A stretch of 64,000 nt of DNA from contig CALYLO010000002.1 of NCBI GenBank assembly GCA_944800085.1, forward strand, positions 186,001 through 250,000, given 5' to 3'. Origin of the DNA: Paenibacillus melissococcoides (GTDB taxonomy: Bacteria > Bacillota > Bacilli > Paenibacillales > Paenibacillaceae). Made by a program: the position numbers and the translations under genes. Below are positions 44,975 to 53,483 of this stretch, piece after piece. Within the stretch, counting starts at the first letter, position 1. Each line of letters starts with the position of its first letter. Below the pieces are notes generated by a model that saw only the letters and a program-made list of their open reading frames with translations, was not told where the DNA came from and did no database searches.

Positions 44975-45847
44975 ATGATCTGGATTCAGAAGCTGTACCG
45001 CAAGACCCGGCTGTTCGGCGAGCTCGTCATGTTTTCCCATACGCTGTTCTCGCTGCCGTTCGCGCTTATCTCTATGGTATGGGCCGCCGGCGGCCTGCCG
45101 TCCGCGCATGTGATGCTGTGGTCGCTTATCGCGCTGGTGGCGGCGCGGAACGGCGCGAACGCCTTCAATCGGCTGGCCGACCGGGAATATGACGAGGCGA
45201 ACCCGCGTACGGCCCACCGCCATCTGCCGCAGCGGCTGCTTCAGGAGCGGGAGGTGACGGCGTTCATCCTGCTGAATTTCGCCGTCTTCATCTTCGCGGC
45301 AGGCATGCTGAATCCGCTGTGCCTCTGGCTGTCCCCGGTCGCGATCGCGCTCATCTGCTCGTATTCGTACACGAAGCGGTTCACTTGGCTCTGCCATCTG
45401 TATCTCGGCTTCACGATTGCATCCGCGCCGGTGGGCGCCTGGTTCGCCGTCACGGGCAAGCTGGCTTTGACACCGTTCCTGCTTGGCCTGGTGGTGATGC
45501 TCTGGATTGCCGGCTTCGATATTATTTATGCAACGCAGGATATCGAATTCGACCGGAAGACCGGACTGTGGTCCGTGCCAAGCCTGTTCGGCTACGAGGA
45601 CGCGCTGTTCATCGCTCGATCGCTCCATACGATTATGCTGGCCGTGCTGTTCGCCCTCTTCTTCATCCGGGGGTTGGGCTGGCTCTACTTGACGGGCATC
45701 GCGGTCTCCGCCGTGCTCCTTGCGGTCGAGCACCGCATCGTCCGGCCAAGCAGCCGGAAGCGGATGAACGTGGCCTCCTACAACCTGAATCAGGTCATCA
45801 GCATGCTGATTCTGTTTTGTACGATGGCTGATTTCTTTTTGCTCTGA
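44975..45847 (+). CDS. UbiA-superfamily prenyltransferase (DmkA role; MqnP/UbiA-like)
   Basis: 290 residues, about eight or nine membrane segments. The two Asp-rich motifs are NAFNRLADREYDEANPRT (first) and DIIYATQDIEFDRKTG (second). It joins a polyprenyl chain to an aromatic acceptor. The Listeria DmkA is a MenA-type enzyme; this one is closer to UbiA/MqnP, so the acceptor may be 4-hydroxybenzoate, a futalosine-route intermediate or dihydroxynaphthoate. GGGGGAG lies 6 bases before the ATG at 44975. It is last in the U32-aminotransferase-prenyltransferase unit. Confidence 0.85.
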   Translation: MIWIQKLYRKTRLFGELVMFSHTLFSLPFALISMVWAAGGLPSAHVMLWSLIALVAARNGANAFNRLADREYDEANPRTAHRHLPQRLLQEREVTAFILLNFAVFIFAAGMLNPLCLWLSPVAIALICSYSYTKRFTWLCHLYLGFTIASAPVGAWFAVTGKLALTPFLLGLVVMLWIAGFDIIYATQDIEFDRKTGLWSVPSLFGYEDALFIARSLHTIMLAVLFALFFIRGLGWLYLTGIAVSAVLLAVEHRIVRPSSRKRMNVASYNLNQVISMLILFCTMADFFLL

Positions 45848-46399
45848 GTCAGAAATGAGGACGAGCTTAGGCGTCAGGCATAGAAGTAGGAGAATGTGAG
45901 CATTGTCCTCTGTATGTGGAAAAATTCCTAAAGCGTCCACACATAAGCAGACAAAAGGGTGTTAAGCTTTGAACGTAAGAAAAATCAATATATAGAATAG
46001 TTGAGTTGTAAACTCACGATATATAGTGTTTTCGGAGCTTGAGAAAAACTGTCTCATTCTCGAAACAGTGTCCACTATTTGGAAGACAGTTCTTTCAATT
46101 TTCCATCGTACATGGACAAAAACTGGCGTTCACCCACGCATAAGAAACAGCACCCGCGAAGGGTGTTTTTCTTTGTTGTGGACACAGGCCGCTATAAATA
46201 TGTAAGTTCTACGCAGGGCGAATAAAACGGGAAAGAGTGGCATTTTAATATCAACCAAAAAGCGTCTTTCCAGATTTCCACGACATTATCCTATATTCGA
46301 ATATGGCCGGGACTACGTTCATGACCATCCTCAGATGCCAGCTTTGGCAGTTGAGCCGCAGCAGAAGCGACTCCTTAGTCTACAATCAATTCGGCATTC
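45848..46399. other. AT-rich intergenic stretch
   Basis: No supported gene. It contains a CACCC/GGGTG hairpin followed by five T (46151-46170), a good terminator, and a small GAGTT/AACTC stem near 46003. Low GC compared with both sides suggests foreign or remnant DNA. Confidence 0.45.
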
Positions 46400-46551
46400 G
46401 TCATTAAGACGACGGACAAGTACACCTTGCATTCGGTTGCCGAGATCGAAGAGGCATCGCTAACAACTACGATTTGCCCAAGCTCCCCGTAAGAGAGGCT
46501 ATAGACGTGCTAGCTGAACTTGGCATCGATGTTTTTGCCTCAGAAAAATAG
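46400..46551 (+). pseudogene. 3' remnant of an unidentified gene
   Basis: Two short pieces in different frames read like protein: KTTDKYTLHSVAEIEE, then NNYDLPKLPVREAIDVLAEL ending GIDVFASEK with a stop at 46549-46551. There is no start or ribosome site, and the family is not recognised. Confidence 0.35.
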
Positions 46552-46552
46552 T

Positions 46553-46852
46553 CTATTGACTTCTCCGAGGCAGCCGGGTACCTGCCCAGCCGCTTACCAG
46601 AATGAGTCCGTAAGCCCACATGAGCCAGCCGGCGAAGGCGGGGGCGGCGGCCGCGGCAGGAAGATTCAATCCGGCAGCACGCTTGCCGCGGTACAGCGGG
46701 AGCGTAATGGCCGCGACAATCGGTATCGTGAGCAAGTAGAACAGTATCATCCACCCCGGATTTGCCGGTTGAATCAGCCATCCGCCGAACCAGCGGAACG
46801 AGGCAGTCGCCCCGATCCAGACTAGGCATCCCCATAAAATAAACGAGCGCAT
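46553..46852 (-). CDS. DUF5367-like membrane protein
   Basis: 99 residues with three membrane segments (SFILWGCLVWIGATASFRW; WMILFYLLTIPIVAAITL; a Gly/Trp-rich third). Resembles DUF5367 proteins, often encoded beside TetR regulators, but is shorter at the C-terminus, which may be cut by the adjacent remnant DNA. AAGGAGG precedes the ATG at 46852. It follows the TetR gene on the same strand and is probably its target. Confidence 0.65.
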   Translation of the reverse strand: MRSFILWGCLVWIGATASFRWFGGWLIQPANPGWMILFYLLTIPIVAAITLPLYRGKRAAGLNLPAAAAAPAFAGWLMWAYGLILVSGWAGTRLPRRSQ

Positions 46853-46895
46853 AGCTCCATCCTCCTTAATGCAATGAAATGCTGTTGAACTCGAA

Positions 46896-47519
46896 TTATA
46901 AGGGCACATCCTTATCCAGCATGGCCCGTATCCATACCTCCGCATCGCGATAGACTTCATCGACCCGATAATCGGGGTCCAGCAGTGCCTGCAGCGCGAT
47001 TCCGTCGATGAGCGCATTCAGAAGCGGCGCCAGCCGCCCGGGAGACAGAGCGCCTTGCCTAGCCTTCGGCCGCTCCGCCGCTTTTCCGCTCTCTTCCTCT
47101 GTGCTGCTCGGCTGGGGGATACGGCTCTCCAGGAGCTTCGCTAATTGCTCGTTCTCCCGTGCCAGCAGTTGATGAAGCGGCGCCTGCATCGCCGGCTGAT
47201 GCAGACTGTGCGCCATCATGGCGAAGAAGAGGCGGTGGTACGGGGAATCGAAGCCGCAGCGGCTGCGTGCGGATGCCAACGCATCCGCCAACACTGCCGA
47301 TTCGCTTTGCATCTCGGCCCAGGATGATTCGCACCAGTCCCGCAGCACCTCCATCAACAGCTGATCTTTCGTCCGAAAATGATAAAACACCGTCCCCTGG
47401 GTCACGCCCGCCTGCTCCGCGACGGCCCGCAGCGTCGTTCGCTCCGGTCCCCGCTCGGCGATGCAGGTCCGGGCCGCTTGCAGCAGCATGTCGCGGGAGA
47501 CGATATTCGGCTTGGCCAT
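46896..47519 (-). CDS. TetR/AcrR-family regulator
   Basis: 207 residues. N-terminal helix-turn-helix (LRAVAEQAGVTQGTVFYHFRTKDQLL, residues about 29-54) and a variable ligand-binding domain. Ligand unknown. AAGGAGGGAG precedes the ATG. Operon with the DUF5367-like gene; two operator-like elements lie upstream. Confidence 0.88.
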   Translation of the reverse strand: MAKPNIVSRDMLLQAARTCIAERGPERTTLRAVAEQAGVTQGTVFYHFRTKDQLLMEVLRDWCESSWAEMQSESAVLADALASARSRCGFDSPYHRLFFAMMAHSLHQPAMQAPLHQLLARENEQLAKLLESRIPQPSSTEEESGKAAERPKARQGALSPGRLAPLLNALIDGIALQALLDPDYRVDEVYRDAEVWIRAMLDKDVPL

Positions 47520-47545
47520 GTCAGGCTCCCTCCTTGAAGGAAATT

Positions 47546-47696
47546 AGGTTCACCTTAATTAGTTATTTGAATGACTAACTAAGATTGACTTCAATTTACC
47601 ATATAAATGGCGAAAGCGTCAAATATGAGATGACTGTTTAGAAGCAGTTTGTAGTATCGCGCTTTACGGCATATCGAAAGGTTAACCTAATTAACC
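47546..47696. promoter_or_regulatory. operator-like elements upstream of the TetR gene
   Basis: Related motifs occur at 47546-47561 (AGGTTCACCTTAATTA) and 47679-47696 (AGGTTAACCTAATTA followed by ACC). Beside the first lies an imperfect inverted repeat AGTTATT-TG-AATGACT (47561-47576). Being AT-rich and between divergent genes, these are plausible TetR binding sites. Confidence 0.4.
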
Positions 47697-47787
47697 AAAT
47701 ATTGGGATGAAAGGCCTATATATCTTACCCAGTTCATACAATATAATGTTATTGAAATATTTGTATTAGGAGGTTGGAAGGCATTTC

Positions 47788-48531
47788 TTGGCGGTTGCAA
47801 AGGCGAAAGCAAAACTGGATGAAATGTCAGAGCACTTTACAATGCAATCGGAACAAGTTTTATCTGCACAAGCGGAACTTGAAAAGCTGGAGAAGGGCTA
47901 TCAACAATTGGGTCTTATCAAGGTTAGTCAAGAGGAGAAGCAATCAGTGACTCCTTTATCTACAAAAGGAGATTATGCACTGGATAAGCTTACAATCTAT
48001 TATGACTCCAAAGTGGGACTGCATGTTATTGAAATGGCGGGGATGTGGAAAAACACCAACTTCTACAATGATGTACAGTGTCCGCTTTCCTGCCACGGAA
48101 CGATAGATGTGGGAGGGAAAGACGGAATAGGATTATTCTCATTGCATCGCGATATCAATGTTATCTCTCCAAAGTTTTACACAATAACGCACGGTACCCT
48201 GACTGAAACGGATTGGTCATATAGAGCAGATAAGGAAATAGAAAGGAGAGGTGCAGCATACTCTTTTCAAGATACTGTCCAAGTTGCAAGAGTCAATCCT
48301 CCTAAGTTTGAGCAATATAACGGATATAGACATTTAATGTGGTATTATTTTAATTTTACCGATGGTTATCCGCGACCAGGAACAACGATTTCGTTTAAAG
48401 TGACTGTAGCACACACATGGGGCAGAGCATATGTTAACAGTATAAGTGCCGGACCATTTTCAATAGGGATTGGCATTGCAAATGAATCCGAAAGTTGGAA
48501 GTTTGACGAACCTACTTACATGAGTTTTTAA
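47788..48531 (+). CDS. hypothetical protein, AT-rich gene
   Basis: 247 residues from a TTG start, with AGGAGG 13 bases upstream; no ATG fits. An N-terminal coiled-coil-like stretch (residues about 1-45, KAKAKLDEM ... QAELEKLEKG) is followed by a beta-rich domain (TIYYDSKVGLHVIEMAGMW; WYYFNFTDGYPRPGTTISF). No signal peptide is seen, and the 5' end may be lost. Family not recognised. Codon use and low GC differ from the neighbours, suggesting transfer. A strong terminator follows. Confidence 0.55.
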   Translation: MAVAKAKAKLDEMSEHFTMQSEQVLSAQAELEKLEKGYQQLGLIKVSQEEKQSVTPLSTKGDYALDKLTIYYDSKVGLHVIEMAGMWKNTNFYNDVQCPLSCHGTIDVGGKDGIGLFSLHRDINVISPKFYTITHGTLTETDWSYRADKEIERRGAAYSFQDTVQVARVNPPKFEQYNGYRHLMWYYFNFTDGYPRPGTTISFKVTVAHTWGRAYVNSISAGPFSIGIGIANESESWKFDEPTYMSF

Positions 48532-48554
48532 AGAGGAGGCAACTCCTCTTTTTT
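48532..48554 (+). terminator. terminator after the AT-rich hypothetical gene
   Basis: AGAGGAG pairs with CTCCTCT around GCAA, followed by a T run. Confidence 0.85.
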
Positions 48555-48580
48555 CTGCTTGCTAAAGAAAGGTGGTCTAA

Positions 48581-49138
48581 ATGAACAAGCGAAAAAGAGC
48601 CCTGATCGCGGGTTTCTTAATTCTTGCTGTTATTCTCGCCGTCGTCGTCATCAAGATAATAAACCGCGATCCGATAGCGCCGTTTCAGTCGCGTGCCGGT
48701 TCCATGCACCAGCTAGACCGGGACTCCCGCGTGACGTATACGATCAACTCGCATCATGTCGATTTTTTCACGGATAGCAACGGGGAAACGCTTGTGTTCT
48801 ATTCGGATGCCAAGCATGATATTATTAAATATCTATATTTTCCGAAATGGACACCAGAGGATACGAGAGTGCATTGGCACCTTAGCGCACATCAAGACAG
48901 CGTCATATTTACCTCTGTCCTGCTGGACGGGGCGATTGACCGGATTACCGTGAAGGCAGAGGACGGGCGGGAGATGAGCAAGGAATTGCACCCGATTCAG
49001 TACAATAATTACCGCTTCGTGATTGCAGTTGACAATCGAATCCAGCAATCCCCTGTCGATATAACAGGATACTCCAAGGAGAATAAGGTCGTGTACAAGA
49101 ACGTGAATCAAAAATACGACAAAAGTTTGTTCAAGTAA
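48581..49138 (+). CDS. hypothetical membrane-anchored protein
   Basis: 185 residues: a Lys/Arg-rich start, one membrane segment (LIAGFLILAVILAVVVIKII) and an extracytoplasmic domain of about 150 residues with no known motif. AAAGGTGG precedes the ATG. It lies directly behind the AT-rich hypothetical gene but has a terminator in between. Confidence 0.65.
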   Translation: MNKRKRALIAGFLILAVILAVVVIKIINRDPIAPFQSRAGSMHQLDRDSRVTYTINSHHVDFFTDSNGETLVFYSDAKHDIIKYLYFPKWTPEDTRVHWHLSAHQDSVIFTSVLLDGAIDRITVKAEDGREMSKELHPIQYNNYRFVIAVDNRIQQSPVDITGYSKENKVVYKNVNQKYDKSLFK

Positions 49139-49157
49139 GGTTGGATGTATCCAAAAA

Positions 49158-49187
49158 CCCGCCTCTTGCTAGCTTAAGGGGCGGGCT
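49158..49187. terminator. hairpin between convergent genes
   Basis: CCCGCC pairs with GGCGGG around a 16-base loop; little T run. Confidence 0.4.
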
Positions 49188-49191
49188 GGCA

Positions 49192-49719
49192 CTAATGGAT
49201 GCCGGTGTCGTCAGGGAAGTCTTCCTGTTCGACGGCATATTCGAAATCATCGATGTCGTAGATCGGAATCGGCACTTCATTGGCGATGAGCCGGCTGACA
49301 AATTCGAACTGATCCGTCAACAAAGGAGCCTGCTCGCGCATGGAGGTGAGAATGAGCTCCGTCTCCACCGGATCGAACAGTTCTCCGTAGCGCGCGTTGT
49401 CCATCGCGTTGATGATGACGCAAGAGACGTTATCGCGCAAGAGAAGGGGAGGGCTGGTCCGCCAAGGGGCGGTTAAGGCCCGTTCGATCTTCTTTTTGTT
49501 CAATTCGCTCTCGAAATAGGCGATCAGCTGCTCGATCTGCTGCTTGGCGAAGACGTCTTCTTCCGGGTCAGGCATCACCTGCTCGCCCTCTTGGCGCATC
49601 TCGTACAATTCCATGATCGTCGTATAAGGGATTACATATTCAACGGGCCGCCGGGGCTCGAATAAATGGCCGTATACCGCTAGCATAACGGCTTCCAATA
49701 CAAATCGCCGAGGCTTCAC
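49192..49719 (-). CDS. conserved hypothetical protein
   Basis: 175 residues from a GTG at 49719 with AAGGAGG 7 bases upstream; the frame is open further but lacks a ribosome site. It is acidic and soluble, beginning VKPRRFVLEAVMLAVYG, with ELYEMRQEGEQVMPDPEEDVF mid-protein and a C-terminal DIDDFEYAVEQEDF. I recall similar proteins only from Paenibacillus-type genomes and can give no function. It is the last gene of the unit running from ndh2 or the polyprenyl synthase. Confidence 0.65.
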   Translation of the reverse strand: MKPRRFVLEAVMLAVYGHLFEPRRPVEYVIPYTTIMELYEMRQEGEQVMPDPEEDVFAKQQIEQLIAYFESELNKKKIERALTAPWRTSPPLLLRDNVSCVIINAMDNARYGELFDPVETELILTSMREQAPLLTDQFEFVSRLIANEVPIPIYDIDDFEYAVEQEDFPDDTGIH

Positions 49720-49846
49720 TGTCGATCCTCCTTCATCTAAGATGCAGATTGCGATTGGCAGACAGGCTGCGCGCAATAACATAATAATACCACCTTGCCC
49801 CAATGGACAAAAGAGTAAACAGTTGAATTCTTCGGGAAACTCAAGA

Positions 49847-49880
49847 AAGCCGAACCTCCTGTATCCAAGAGATTCGGCTT
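49847..49880 (-). terminator. terminator after the polyprenyl synthase gene
   Basis: On the minus strand AAGCCGAA pairs with TTCGGCTT, followed by TCTT. Confidence 0.65.
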
Positions 49881-49894
49881 CTGCCGGGTACGGG

Positions 49895-50893
49895 TCAATA
49901 CGTTCGCGCCTCGAAATAAGACCAGAGCGTGCGCAGGTCGGCATGCGCAGGAAATGCGGACAGCTGCTCCGTCACGTCCCAGGCCTGCTTCATGAACCGA
50001 TGGCTTACCGCCAGCGCTTCCTCCAGGCCGCCGCTCTGCCGGACGAGCTCGATTGCCTCGTCCATCGCCGCTTCGGAGGCATCCGGGCGCAGCAGCTCGC
50101 GCAGCTGGCTGGCCGTGGCCTCGTCCTGCATCGCCATGATGACGGGCAGGGTGACATGACCGTTGCGCAGGTCGGTGCCTGCCGGCTTGCCCAGCTCCTC
50201 GGCGGTCGCCGTGAAGTCCATGATGTCGTCCCGAATCTGGAAGGCCATGCCGAGCAGCTCGCCGAAGCGGTACAGACTGTCCACGACGTCCGGATCGGCG
50301 TCGGCGGCTTTGGCGCCAAGCTGGAGGCAGGTGGCCATCAGCAGGGCGGTCTTGTTGCGGGTCTTCTCCCAATACGCCTCCAACGGGATATCGAGATTGA
50401 AGCGCTGCTCCATCTGCTGGTATTCGCCAAGGCAGAGCTGGGTCGTCGTGACCGAGGCCAGCTCGTGGATATACTTCTCCGCCTCCTGCCCGTTGGCGGC
50501 GGCGAGCTCCATAACGCGGCACATAATATAATTCCCGATATGGACCGCGGAATAGACGCCGGTCTTGCGATGCAGGGCCGGCTGTCCGCGCCGCGTCTCT
50601 GCCTGATCCAGAATATCGTCGTGGACGAGAGAGGCGGCATGGACCATTTCGACCATCGCGGCCAATTGGTAGACGCTGTCCGTCTCCGGACGGGAGCCGA
50701 ACCGGCTGCCGACGATCGTCATGATCGGCCGCAGACGCTTGCCTCCAGCGCGGATGAGATCCATGACGCTTAGCGCGACGATGGATCGGGAGGATACATC
50801 CGGGTCATGCAGCACAATTCGTTCCAGGTCGCGGTTGATGCGGGCGAGCGGGACATGCAGGCGTTCATGCAGCGTGCCGTCAAATGACCTCAT
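49895..50893 (-). CDS. polyprenyl diphosphate synthase, HepT/DmkB-like
   Basis: 332 residues, all-trans prenyl synthase. First Asp-rich motif LVHDDILDQAETRRG, second QIRDDIMDF, plus GGKRLRP near residue 50. It makes the C30-C40 side chain for a quinone. In Listeria DmkB supplies demethylmenaquinone for the electron-transfer chain; the Ndh2 gene upstream supports the same role. Its start overlaps the upstream small gene by 14 bases, indicating coupled translation. Confidence 0.9.
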   Translation of the reverse strand: MRSFDGTLHERLHVPLARINRDLERIVLHDPDVSSRSIVALSVMDLIRAGGKRLRPIMTIVGSRFGSRPETDSVYQLAAMVEMVHAASLVHDDILDQAETRRGQPALHRKTGVYSAVHIGNYIMCRVMELAAANGQEAEKYIHELASVTTTQLCLGEYQQMEQRFNLDIPLEAYWEKTRNKTALLMATCLQLGAKAADADPDVVDSLYRFGELLGMAFQIRDDIMDFTATAEELGKPAGTDLRNGHVTLPVIMAMQDEATASQLRELLRPDASEAAMDEAIELVRQSGGLEEALAVSHRFMKQAWDVTEQLSAFPAHADLRTLWSYFEARTY

Positions 50894-51329
50894 ACGCCAC
50901 CTGCTTGTAACGCTTCATCAGGAACCGGGACATCTGGCGATGCAGCTCCGAGTCCGTTCCTTTTCCCTCAGCCCGCCGTATCTGAATCCGCTTATTGACT
51001 GTAGCCATATCGGCTATCAGCTCGGTTAACCCGTGACGCGCGGCGAACTGGTAGTACAGACTGAGCAAGAAGTCGCCGTCGAGCACCGCCTTCCCCGCGA
51101 GACGCTTGTCCTGGGGAACATGGTGATGCGTCCGCATCGCTTGACGCAGCAGCCAGTAGCATCCTAACAGAACGCGCCGTTCCTGCGCCGTCATATCGTA
51201 AGCGTCCAGCGTTCGGGCCATATCGGACAGGTAGCGTTCGTCCGAGCCTGCCGTAATGCGGATGCCAGCCAGCGGCGGAAGCTCTTGCTCAAGCATCTGA
51301 ATCGTATCCTTCATAAGTTGCCGGTTCAT
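50880..51329 (-). CDS. small HepS-like partner of the polyprenyl synthase
   Basis: 149 residues. The LDGDFLLSLYYQFAARHGL stretch resembles the conserved segment of heptaprenyl diphosphate synthase component I (HepS), which as a non-catalytic subunit sets product length; classical HepS is about 250 residues, so this would be a reduced version. GGGGGG precedes the ATG at 51329. It is immediately upstream of and overlapping the catalytic subunit gene. The assignment rests on context and weak similarity. Confidence 0.5.
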   Translation of the reverse strand: MNRQLMKDTIQMLEQELPPLAGIRITAGSDERYLSDMARTLDAYDMTAQERRVLLGCYWLLRQAMRTHHHVPQDKRLAGKAVLDGDFLLSLYYQFAARHGLTELIADMATVNKRIQIRRAEGKGTDSELHRQMSRFLMKRYKQVAYEVI

Positions 51330-51360
51330 GGGAACCCCCCGCTTCCCTGTAGAAATAAGC

Positions 51361-51391
51361 AAAGTAATGTGACGCAGGGACACATTACTTT
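51361..51391 (-). terminator. hairpin between ndh2 and the synthase genes
   Basis: AAAGTAATGTG pairs perfectly with CACATTACTTT. No T run, so it may attenuate rather than stop transcription. Confidence 0.5.
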
Positions 51392-51428
51392 GCCGTTGTC
51401 AATGAATGTTATATCGTCCGGGTCCCGA

Positions 51429-53303
51429 TTAATCGGTGTACAGGTACCAGCGGCGGACTAACGGAATCTTCTTCCAGATGCGCTTCAGGCGAGGGTACAG
51501 GTAGTAATCCGCGCCGAAGGTGCTGCCGGAACCGCCAATCAACGCGATGCCGCCGAAGAAGTACCAGAACATCTCGTAAGGAGCCATGCCGGACGTGTAG
51601 ATCATGACGCTCATCGCGCATGTTCCGATCGCGGCGATCGCCGTGAACAAGCCCAGAATCAGCATAATGCCGAAGATAACCTCGGCCGCTACCATGCAGC
51701 CTTGGAAAACATAAGCCAGCGTCGTGTAGCCGCCGTCATGCGTGTAGAACATCAGATCCATCGACCAATCGACGATGCCCTTGATGAAATCCGGCACCGG
51801 AATGGCCTTGATCGCCGTGCTTGCCCCTTCTACAGCCGATGCGGCCGTCTGGGCGTCTACGGTCGAATGGACCGCGTCGACCGCTTCCGTAGCCGCCGTA
51901 ACGCCATCCATCGCCTTTGGCGGAATCAAGAACATTTGGGAAGGGTCCTTCATCAGCTTCGCCGCTTTTTCCCAACCTTGCAGCAACCACATGACCCCGA
52001 TGTAGATCCGCAGCGGCACGAGCCAGAAGTTCGGCGAACGCTTGGAGAAGTGGCCGCCAACGAAGCTTCTGCGGTTCTCGATGTGGAAGACTTCGTGCAT
52101 CAAATAAGTCCAGACCTTGTTAAAGCCGAGTACTTGCAAGAAGTACACGATATTGATCATATGCTTGAAGAACATGGCCAGGAAGCCGGAGAAATGGAAC
52201 AGCTTCTTCGGCGTTCCGACGGCGGCAACCCCATAGCGTCCGCCAATGGAGACCATCGTGCCGTGGAAGGCAGGCTTATACGATTTTTGCGTGCCGCCCT
52301 TGATGTCGCATACGAGGTTGTGGGCGATGAGGCCGGCGGAGTGCTCGGCGTTCTCGACCATTTGCGGCACGGGCCGCTCTTCGCCTTCCGGAATATAGAA
52401 GATGTTGTCGCCGACAACATAAACATTGTCATAATCAACGGACTGCAGCTTGTCATTGGTCAAAATGCGCTTGCGGCCCTGCTGCTGCACGTCGAGATTG
52501 CCGACCAGATCGGAACCTTCGACCCCGGCCGTCCAGATAACCGTGCTCGATTTGATCTCGTTATCCTCGCCGAGAATAACCGAGTTCGGAGTCACGCCGG
52601 AGATTTTCGTTCCGGTAATGATCTCAACCTTCATTTTGCGGAGATATTTATCCGCTTTGTCGATCAGATTTTGCGGCAGAATCGGCAAAATCTTCGGTGC
52701 CATATCAGCCACGACAAGACGAACTTCGGATTCATCAACATAGAATTCCTTGCACAGCTGCTCGCGGTACTCCGCCAGCTCCCCGATCATTTCCACACCG
52801 GTGAAGCCGGCGCCGACGACGACGAAGGTCAGCATCTGCTTGCGTAGTTCCGGATCGCTCTCTTTCGTCGCATCCATGAACATTTGGCGGATCTGCTGCT
52901 TCAGCTTCACCGCATCCTCGAACGACCACAGCGAGAAGGAATGCTCCTCCGCGCCCGGGATCCCGAAGAAGGACGGTTTACATCCGGTACCGATAACAAG
53001 ATGGTCATACTTATACGTGCCGCGTTTTCCCTGGAGCTTGTTGCTCTTGAAATCAATGTTCGTAATTTCGTCCAGGACGATGTCCACCTTGAGGCCCGCG
53101 AAAATTTTCTTCAGATCCATCTTGATGGCATCTTCGTCAACGCGTCCAGCGGCGACCTCGTGCAGCTCGGTCATCATCGTATGGAACGGCTTGCGGTCAA
53201 TCAGCCTGATGCGGATATCCTGATCCTTTTTGAACCGTTTGGCCAGCTTCTTCGCCGTCAGGACACCGCCGTAGCCTGCGCCCAACACAACGATCTCTTT
53301 CAT
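51429..53303 (-). CDS. ndh2: type II NADH dehydrogenase with C-terminal membrane domain (Ndh2)
   Basis: 624 residues. FAD-binding VLGAGYGGVLTAKKL at residues 6-20, NADH-binding VVVGAGFTGVEMIGEL near 165, and the TYVVGD-like NVYVVGDNIF near 315 are those of Ndh-2. After about residue 400 the protein continues with several membrane segments and a DoxX-like part (LRIYIGVMWLLQGWEKAAKL; AYVFQGCMVAAEVIFGIMLILG) absent from respiratory Ndh-2. The same extension marks the Listeria electron-transfer Ndh2. AGGGGTGA precedes the ATG. Confidence 0.92.
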   Translation of the reverse strand: MKEIVVLGAGYGGVLTAKKLAKRFKKDQDIRIRLIDRKPFHTMMTELHEVAAGRVDEDAIKMDLKKIFAGLKVDIVLDEITNIDFKSNKLQGKRGTYKYDHLVIGTGCKPSFFGIPGAEEHSFSLWSFEDAVKLKQQIRQMFMDATKESDPELRKQMLTFVVVGAGFTGVEMIGELAEYREQLCKEFYVDESEVRLVVADMAPKILPILPQNLIDKADKYLRKMKVEIITGTKISGVTPNSVILGEDNEIKSSTVIWTAGVEGSDLVGNLDVQQQGRKRILTNDKLQSVDYDNVYVVGDNIFYIPEGEERPVPQMVENAEHSAGLIAHNLVCDIKGGTQKSYKPAFHGTMVSIGGRYGVAAVGTPKKLFHFSGFLAMFFKHMINIVYFLQVLGFNKVWTYLMHEVFHIENRRSFVGGHFSKRSPNFWLVPLRIYIGVMWLLQGWEKAAKLMKDPSQMFLIPPKAMDGVTAATEAVDAVHSTVDAQTAASAVEGASTAIKAIPVPDFIKGIVDWSMDLMFYTHDGGYTTLAYVFQGCMVAAEVIFGIMLILGLFTAIAAIGTCAMSVMIYTSGMAPYEMFWYFFGGIALIGGSGSTFGADYYLYPRLKRIWKKIPLVRRWYLYTD

Positions 53304-53483
53304 GGTTTCACCCCTGTATAACGATGTAGTATGAATTGCGTTGGTTCAAAATTAAACTATATCATGAAGGGAGCCCCGACAGCAGGAGAGCAAGGATGAA
53401 TGCGATCAAGCGTCATCTGTGCCCGTAGGCCACCGTACTCTCTTACTGCGGAGCTCTATATTCAATCCTGAATCGAAGCCAGA

